From Pinus tabuliformis (lineage: Eukaryota; Streptophyta; Pinopsida; Pinales; Pinaceae): a stretch of 64,000 bases of DNA. A program made the position numbers and the translations under genes. The notes under the pieces were generated by a model. It ran no database searches, had not been told where the DNA came from, and was given only the letters and a program-made list of their open reading frames with translations. Each line of letters starts with the position of its first letter. The stretch's first letter is position 1. The stretch is from contig CM062816.1 in assembly GCA_031772625.1 (NCBI GenBank), positions 1,669,275,058 to 1,669,339,057 on the forward strand, in the 5' to 3' direction. Shown here one piece after another: positions 58,534 to 64,000 of this stretch.

Positions 58534-59583
58534 GAATAAGTTATCTCTGCTTTTCTATTGAATCTTAACTTCCAAAACAGAAAATTTTTCATAAGTCTAA
58601 ATCTTGTTATGGACAGATAGAGTACATTATGCCTTATCCTACTAATGATATTTTGTTTCAACCTTTTTCTATTCTAATTGTTTGCTTCCTCAGGCTTGTT
58701 CTTGTACTTATATCAGCCACTACTTGGTCTTTTTAAAGATAAAATAAAGTCTTCTCTGTGTGCTGGCTTTAAAATATGCTCATTTGTCGTAGGTAGAGCC
58801 TCTGCTGCCAGCAGGCGTCCATAGCCTCGACAGGGTTACCTGTTACCCAGCAATGATCCTTTATCCTGCTTAAGGCTATCTACAACTTTTCAAAGAAAAA
58901 CCCATTTTGACACTTTTTCCCTTTTTTATTCTCAAAGAACAATGTCTTGGTTTGGTAGCCAAAATTATGACACAGTCATTCACTTGATTTACACTTTTGC
59001 TGAACAAGCTGGCTCGTGATGAGACCCCTTGTCTTTTGATTGCAACAATCTTGAGTCGTTACCCTGTTTTGGTGGACAGTATTGGCAAAGTCAGCAAGTT
59101 ATAATATCTGTGATCATGATAAGCCGGCTCGTGATGAGACCTCTTATTCTTTGAGATATAGTGTTTCTCGGATTGTTCCTCTGAATGCTGCGATTTTCTT
59201 TAGCGGGGAGGAAGTCATTGTTTTTCCTTGAGAAAGCTCTAGACGACAATAATAGAGTTTGAAAACAGCAGTCTTACAGAGAAGCCTTATTTTGCTATTG
59301 ATACCTTTCATTGTGCTGATATAAAACAATTCCTTCGCTAAAGGTTGCTTTCATCAAATTTTGAAGTTGAAACTAGTATCATATCTAGGCTAAAGTTTTT
59401 AACTGTATCTGTCAATAATAAAAATCAGATTTTCAAAATTTTTTGCTACTTATACAAGCGAAAGCTCAAAATCTGAAAGAGAATTGGTGTCTTTTTCGCG
59501 AATACCTGTAGTAACCACTTCACAACTGGTTTTATTATGAAAAAGAAAAGAAAAACTATTCTACAAAATAGAAGAATAATCTT
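58534..59583. other. Unassigned segment between LTR P and gypsy-3
   Basis: On plus a broken frame from about 58942 (MSWFGSQNYDTVIHLIY) could be the start of the gag of the LTR P element. On minus it would be the 3' untranslated part of gypsy-3. The line aagc.ggctcgtgatgagacc is duplicated at 59006 and 59121. I cannot find an LTR end for gypsy-3 here. Confidence 0.4.
59006..59141. repeat. 21-bp duplicated motif, 115 bp apart
   Basis: aagctggctcgtgatgagacc at 59006 and aagccggctcgtgatgagacc at 59121. Function unknown; may be a remnant of a duplication in the internal leader of the LTR P element. Confidence 0.8.
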
Positions 59584-59810
59584 CTATGGAAAATATATTT
59601 TAAGGATTTGTCCATTAACAGGCAAAGAATCCCTTCTACCTGCTAAATCCTGCAACACAAACGTTGATGGACCTATGACTTCAACAATCTGAAAAGGACC
59701 AAGCCACATCTTTTGAAATTTCGTATGTTTGCCCTTTTTTTCACGAGCCTTATCCCATTTCAAAACTAAATCTCCCATCTGAAAATTTTTTTCTGGTCAT
59801 TATGCTTGAA
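59584..59810 (-). pseudogene. Gypsy-3 integrase C-terminal tail
   Basis: 64 codons visible from ATG at 59778 (MGDLVLKWDKAREKKGKHTK ... MWLGPFQIVEVIGPSTFVLQD), the SH3-like integrase C-terminal module of Ty3/gypsy, ending at TAA/TAG near 59584. It follows a frameshift at about 59806-59812: the upstream 553-codon frame runs past it in the wrong phase and stops at 59750. Confidence 0.88.
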
Positions 59811-61411
59811 TCGAAAGAGGATCTTATTAGTGCTTGGTGATGAGCATGGGTTTTCTTAGCTTGTTCTCGTTGTTCTTCTAATTTAATTATTTCCATTTGT
59901 CTTAGTTGTATGGAGGAAGTAGATACTTCATCGATGTATTGTACTAAAGACAAAGAGGGGATGACTAAGTGAGTTGGAAGAACCACTTCTTTCCCATAAA
60001 CTAAATTAAAGGGAGAAGTGCCGATTGAAGCTTTATTCGTTATTCTATCTGCCCATAAAGCATTTACCAAATCTTTGTGCCAATTCTTTTGGTTCTGGTC
60101 AACTGTTCTTTTAATAATCCTGATTAGGTTTTTATTTGTTGACTCAGCTAACCCATTACCTTGCGGATAGTAGTTGGCCGAATATTTCAGTTTGAACCCT
60201 CTTTTAAGTGCAAACTCAATCATTGCATTTCCAGAAAAGTATGATGCATTATCAAACATTAAAGCCGTTGGCAATCCAAACCTAGTGATTATAAATTGAT
60301 CTATGAATTCAATAATATTTTCAGAATTAGCTGTCTTGAGAGGAACTGCTTCTACCCATTTAGTAAAATAATCTGTTGCCGTGAGGATGTATCTATGCTG
60401 CTTAGAAGAGTGAGGAACAATCTCACCTATTACGTCCAAGCCCCACTGACTGAATGGTTGCTCGATGTTTACCGGCTGTAGTGGCAGGGACGACTTCTTT
60501 TGTCTTCCAGCAGTTGTTTGGCAGACTTGACATTTCCTTACGTAACTGTGTGAGTCTTTGAACAGCGTAGGCCAGTAATATCCCACACGTAAGATCTTAT
60601 GTGCAGTAGCATCTCCAGCATAGTGTCTGCCTGCTGGTCCGTCGTGGAGTTCCTGCAAAACTTTTTCAGCTTCAGTTTTCTCAAGACATCTAAGAAGAAC
60701 AGAATCATAATTCTTTCTAAAAAGAACATCATTTATGAGCTGATATTGTTTAGCTTTCAATCTCAGAGCTCTTTTCTTAGTGTGATCTAGGTGTGATGGA
60801 GCATATCCGTTCTTAAGATAATAAATGATGTCAGCATATAATGATTCTGCATCGTTTAGGCTTACCTCATACAGTTGTACCTGTTCAGATGAATTTTCAG
60901 AAATCTGCGATGCCCCGGCCAACATTTTGCAGAAGCCTTGACCTCTTACAATGTTTGCTGGCTTGATCTCAAGGTCGTATTCTTGTAAAGTAGTGATCCA
61001 ATTTGCTCTTTTCTCACCCACATCCTTCTGTACTAGAAGATTTCTTACCGCTGGAAACGGTACTATGATCTTAGTATGGGTTTTAAGTAGGAAAGGTCTG
61101 AAATATTTGACCGCTTTGAAAACAGCATATGCCTGTTTCTCCACGTCTGAATAGTTGAGTTCAGCACCTTGTAAATTTGAGCTAAAAAATGCGATTGGAG
61201 CTTCCGCTTTTTCTTGATTTGCTTGAGTTAGGATCGCAGCATATGATTTCTCTGAGGCAAATGTGTATAAGATAAAAGATTCTGAAAAATTCGGGGTTGC
61301 TAAAGATGGAGCATTAATGATAGCTTGTTTGATCAGGTTGAATGCTTCATGTTCATCTTGACCCCATTTGAAATTTGAATTCTTTTTAATCATGGTTTGC
61401 AAAGGAGACAC
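59750..61411 (-). CDS. Gypsy-3 degenerate RNase H and integrase
   Basis: 553 codons, in the same frame as RT upstream and separated from it by a TGA at 61415-61417. Residues 1-165 are the Ty3-type RNase H or tether: FILYTFASEKSYAAILTQ (the expected catalytic Asp replaced), ELNYSDVEKQAYAV (Glu kept), VPFPAVRNLL (the expected TDH-type Asp lost), RGQGFCKMLAG. Residues 250-300 form the HHCC zinc domain (H256, H263, C294, C297). The integrase core has D326 (GLDVIGE), D387 (MFDNASY) and E423 (LAESTNKN), with 35 residues between the last two. The sequence type (YTLT.TDYFTKWVEA, QGNGLAESTNK) is that of the Tat branch. Integrase is apparently intact up to the frameshift near 59810. Confidence 0.92.
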   Translation of the reverse strand: MSPLQTMIKKNSNFKWGQDEHEAFNLIKQAIINAPSLATPNFSESFILYTFASEKSYAAILTQANQEKAEAPIAFFSSNLQGAELNYSDVEKQAYAVFKAVKYFRPFLLKTHTKIIVPFPAVRNLLVQKDVGEKRANWITTLQEYDLEIKPANIVRGQGFCKMLAGASQISENSSEQVQLYEVSLNDAESLYADIIYYLKNGYAPSHLDHTKKRALRLKAKQYQLINDVLFRKNYDSVLLRCLEKTEAEKVLQELHDGPAGRHYAGDATAHKILRVGYYWPTLFKDSHSYVRKCQVCQTTAGRQKKSSLPLQPVNIEQPFSQWGLDVIGEIVPHSSKQHRYILTATDYFTKWVEAVPLKTANSENIIEFIDQFIITRFGLPTALMFDNASYFSGNAMIEFALKRGFKLKYSANYYPQGNGLAESTNKNLIRIIKRTVDQNQKNWHKDLVNALWADRITNKASIGTSPFNLVYGKEVVLPTHLVIPSLSLVQYIDEVSTSSIQLRQMEIIKLEEQREQAKKTHAHHQALIRSSFDSSIMTRKKFSDGRFSFEMG

Positions 61412-61414
61412 AAT

Positions 61415-62449
61415 TCATGAAAAATCTGGGACAAATCTCTTTACAAAATTGATTTGACCAAGGAAAGATTGCATGGCTTTTTTATTATGAGGTAGGGATA
61501 TTTCAGAAATTTCTTTGATTCTGTCAGGCTCGATGTGAATACCAGATTTTGACACTATGAATCCTAGAAGTTTCCCTTCACTTAGTGCGAAAAAAGATTT
61601 CTTTGGGTTAAGTGAAATCCCATACCTTAAACATCGTTGAAAGATCTGTTTTAAGTCTCTGAGATGGTCGCTTCGCTTCTTGGAGTACACTGTTATATCA
61701 TCCAAATAAATTACTACGGATTTATTGACCAAACCTTTGAATGCGATGTCCATGGCTCTCTGAAATGTAGCACCGGCATTGATCAAACCAAATGGCATCT
61801 TCCGATATGCGTATGTGCCCCATTTAGTTCTGAATGTGGTTTTCAACTGATCATCGGGATGTACCAGCACTTGATTATATCCTGAAAATCCATCCAAGAA
61901 AGACATCAGTTCTGAGCCTGCTACTGCCTGTAATATCTGCTCCATAGGTGGGAGAGGAAAATTGTCTTTTAGACAGGCTTTGTTGAGATTCCGAAAATCG
62001 ATGCAGATTCTAATATCTCCGTTTTTCTTTCTAACGGGTACCATATTGGAGACCCATTTGGAATGTCTGACGGGGAAAATTATTCTGGCTTTTAACAACT
62101 TATTTAGCTCGGTTTTTATCTGATTTTCTAAATTGGGGTGGATCTTTCTCAGTTTCTGTTGGACAGGTTTTTCGTTGTCAATCATAGGAATAGTGTGCTG
62201 AATGATAGAAGTGTCGTATGTTTTCAGCTCATCGTAATTCCAGGCAAAAACATTTTTATACTGTCTTAAAAGACGAATATACGCTAGTTTTTCTTCAGGG
62301 GCTAAGCCGATGCCTAGATTAATGTTTTGTGGTTTATCATCGGTTCCTAGGTTTACTAATTCGTAGTTCAGAGTTGAACTGCAGAGCTTTGAATTGGCAG
62401 ACCTTTTAAACCGATTTTTCAAATCGTATAAGTCTTTTAACTTAACCAC
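61415..62449 (-). CDS. Gypsy-3 reverse transcriptase
   Basis: 344 codons. Motifs: MVPVRKKNGDIRICIDFRNL (137-156), LPPMEQIL, MSFLDGFSGYNQVLV with catalytic D186, KMPFGLINAGATFQRAM (217-233) and YLDD at 248-251, then LGFIVSKSGIHIEPDRIKEI and LGQINFVKRFVPDFS at the end. All three catalytic Asp are present. It is in frame with protease-RNase H upstream (TGA at 62492-62494) and the integrase part downstream (TGA at 61415-61417), so it is a piece of one former polyprotein and not a separate gene. Confidence 0.93.
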   Translation of the reverse strand: MVKLKDLYDLKNRFKRSANSKLCSSTLNYELVNLGTDDKPQNINLGIGLAPEEKLAYIRLLRQYKNVFAWNYDELKTYDTSIIQHTIPMIDNEKPVQQKLRKIHPNLENQIKTELNKLLKARIIFPVRHSKWVSNMVPVRKKNGDIRICIDFRNLNKACLKDNFPLPPMEQILQAVAGSELMSFLDGFSGYNQVLVHPDDQLKTTFRTKWGTYAYRKMPFGLINAGATFQRAMDIAFKGLVNKSVVIYLDDITVYSKKRSDHLRDLKQIFQRCLRYGISLNPKKSFFALSEGKLLGFIVSKSGIHIEPDRIKEISEISLPHNKKAMQSFLGQINFVKRFVPDFS

Positions 62450-62491
62450 CGATTTAGGTATAGCATTATCTGTGCCATTTTGTTGTATTTG

Positions 62492-63979
62492 TCAATCGTG
62501 ATGGTCTTTGTCAATTATTTGATTGGAGTAGGATCCTTCGGAAGTGAGGAAATTTACAATATCAGGATCGTCGTTGAATACTCTCCAATTTGTAATGTTG
62601 TCAGGGATGGATGGTCTAAAGATTAATTCTATTGAGAATCTATCTGGACTAAACTCTTCGGAGGGAATAAGCCTAGAGGCTACGTTAGCCAAAAGGTCTG
62701 CGCTTGCGTTTTGGAGTCTCGGGATTGAAGAAACATTGAACGCTATGAAATGCTCAGTCAGATCTTGCACTAAAGATTGATAGTGTTTTAAATGACTTGA
62801 TAGGCAATGAATAGTGTTACGTACCTGTTTGACAACAATCTCAGAGTCTCCGAAGACTTGAAGATACTTGATGTTCAACCCGATTGCTTTGTATAGGCCT
62901 TGCACCAAGGCTTCATATTCTGCTGTATTGTTTGTGCAATCGAATTCGAGTCTGCACGTAAGCATGGTCTTATTTCCTTCTGGACTAATCAGAACGCATC
63001 CTGCTCCTGCTCCTTCGTTAGATTTAGAGCCATCAAAATATAATTTCCAAAACAAAGATGTATTTATAGGTTTATCTACAAAATTAGCACACTTTGAATT
63101 ATCAGTTTGGGAAAAATTTTCGACTTGGGACAAAACTGAATTTTCTAAGTAAGGTGATGTATGAGCATTGAAATTGCCGAGAAAAGAATCTACCGAGTAA
63201 TTGCCTATGATACTGCTGTTATACGCTACTGCTTCATTCTCTCCCTCCAATTCCGTTACTATGTACTTCTGGTGTAATTCTCGTTCAACCTTTATTTGAT
63301 TCGGTTTACCATTGTAGGGTAACCACATGTGTGACCAGTCGGTTGAAAAGTATCCATGGAGTTTCTCGGACCAATCCCTGCTAAGAATCAAGCCATAGAA
63401 TTCTGGGATATCAGCCACTAGAATGTCAATAATCTGACATACCTTTGGGTTGGATGACAATCTTATGGTTATTTGATTAAGTTCACCAATCACTTCGACT
63501 TGAGATCGATCAAGCTGAACTATGCGCACTGCGGATTTTTGTGGTTGAACATTTAAGTTGGCACATATTGATCTGGGTAAAATATTCGTTGAAGCACCAG
63601 AATCTACCAAACAATTGTGCACATTTTTATTGAAAATTTCATAAGTGAGAAGGAAAGGGGGAGTGTGAGACCTTGATCTTCCTCCAATCAAGGCGATGTC
63701 ATTAGGATCAATCTTATTAATCATGTTGGTTGGAGGTTTTCCCATGTTGTGGGAAGCTACAGCTGTAGGCAAAGATGTAATAGGCACGGCATGTAATTCT
63801 TTCATCATTATCTTCTGTTGATGTTTCAATTTGCTCAATTCGTAAAGGGTAATATTAGCCCTAGTCTTTTTCATGTCGTCAATAATATTGTATTCCATCT
63901 CATTCGACACTATTAGTGTTTTTGATGGAGTTGTTTGATCTGATTGGACCGGGCTAGGTTGAGTCGCTTTAGTGGTCAT
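62492..63979 (-). CDS. Gypsy-3 protease and additional RNase H
   Basis: 495 codons within the window, in one frame with gag beyond the edge; the Met at 63979 need not be the start. Residues 120-200 are the retropepsin (CLVDSGASTNILPRS, D126; later LILSRDWSEK). Residues 311-437 (about 62669-63049) are a second RNase H of the archaeal/plant type: LYFDGSKSNEGAGAG (D316), NNTAEYEAL (E354), FGDSEIVVKQV (D378), NASADLLA (D427). So all four catalytic residues are present. In Tat elements such an extra domain compensates for the decayed Ty3 RNase H. Here it lies before RT. The frame ends in TGA at 62492-62494, 43 bases before the next ATG. Confidence 0.92.
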   Translation of the reverse strand: MTTKATQPSPVQSDQTTPSKTLIVSNEMEYNIIDDMKKTRANITLYELSKLKHQQKIMMKELHAVPITSLPTAVASHNMGKPPTNMINKIDPNDIALIGGRSRSHTPPFLLTYEIFNKNVHNCLVDSGASTNILPRSICANLNVQPQKSAVRIVQLDRSQVEVIGELNQITIRLSSNPKVCQIIDILVADIPEFYGLILSRDWSEKLHGYFSTDWSHMWLPYNGKPNQIKVERELHQKYIVTELEGENEAVAYNSSIIGNYSVDSFLGNFNAHTSPYLENSVLSQVENFSQTDNSKCANFVDKPINTSLFWKLYFDGSKSNEGAGAGCVLISPEGNKTMLTCRLEFDCTNNTAEYEALVQGLYKAIGLNIKYLQVFGDSEIVVKQVRNTIHCLSSHLKHYQSLVQDLTEHFIAFNVSSIPRLQNASADLLANVASRLIPSEEFSPDRFSIELIFRPSIPDNITNWRVFNDDPDIVNFLTSEGSYSNQIIDKDHHD

Positions 63980-64000
63980 TTTTTTTGCTGCGACTTTATC

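Overview
The window reads as repeat-saturated nuclear DNA of a seed plant with a large genome. It is AT-rich, with long reading frames only inside plant-type Ty1/copia and Ty3/gypsy retrotransposons, plus decayed L1-type LINE sequence. The element types and low gene density make me lean towards a gymnosperm, but nothing here proves it. I found no convincing host gene, tRNA, rRNA, CRISPR array or bacterial feature. A 41-codon open stretch at the left edge (2-127) is the only weak candidate for a host exon.

Left third (1-20 kb): an old LINE (1546-2888 and 16904-17290, + strand) is interrupted by a nest. A decayed Ty3/gypsy element (pol on -, LTR-family-G copies at 3307-4195 and 15715-16640) carries a solo family-G LTR in its RT gene (6703-15138, target duplication tccaa). 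That solo LTR is split by a young, nearly intact Ty1/copia element (6778-14275, target duplication ccaac). The copia LTRs are both 1160 bp and differ at about four positions by eye, and its gag-pol frame has a single in-frame stop. A second LINE fragment follows at 19.1-20.2 kb.

Middle (17-42 kb): long diverged direct repeats (R at 17.3-19.1 kb and 23.0-27.5 kb; S at 27.7-29.3 kb and 29.35-36.3 kb). A chromodomain-bearing gypsy element (29754-35623, -) sits inside the second S copy. A 3.8-kb LTR element with PBS and PPT but no recognisable protein (37299-41134, -) sits inside another family-G LTR copy.

Right (42-64 kb): a decayed copia element with very short LTRs (42119-47849, +). Then a non-autonomous Ty3-like element that keeps gag and protease but has no RT, RNase H or integrase (49153-54013, +); all seven in-frame stops before its first in-frame TGA are TAG. 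A 2.2-kb LTR with a TGGCGA-type primer site on + follows (56302-58533). Finally, the 3' part of a Tat-like gypsy element on - runs off the right edge (59584-63979). It carries a second, catalytically complete RNase H upstream of RT, while the usual RNase H after RT has lost active-site residues.

Target-site duplications give relative ages: LINE, then gypsy-1, then the solo LTR, then copia-1; family-G copy D, then the 3.8-kb element; S tandem copy, then gypsy-2. The most interesting items are the gypsy-3 domain order, the gag-protease-only element with TAG-only stops, the young copia element, and the LTR-borne short motif clusters.
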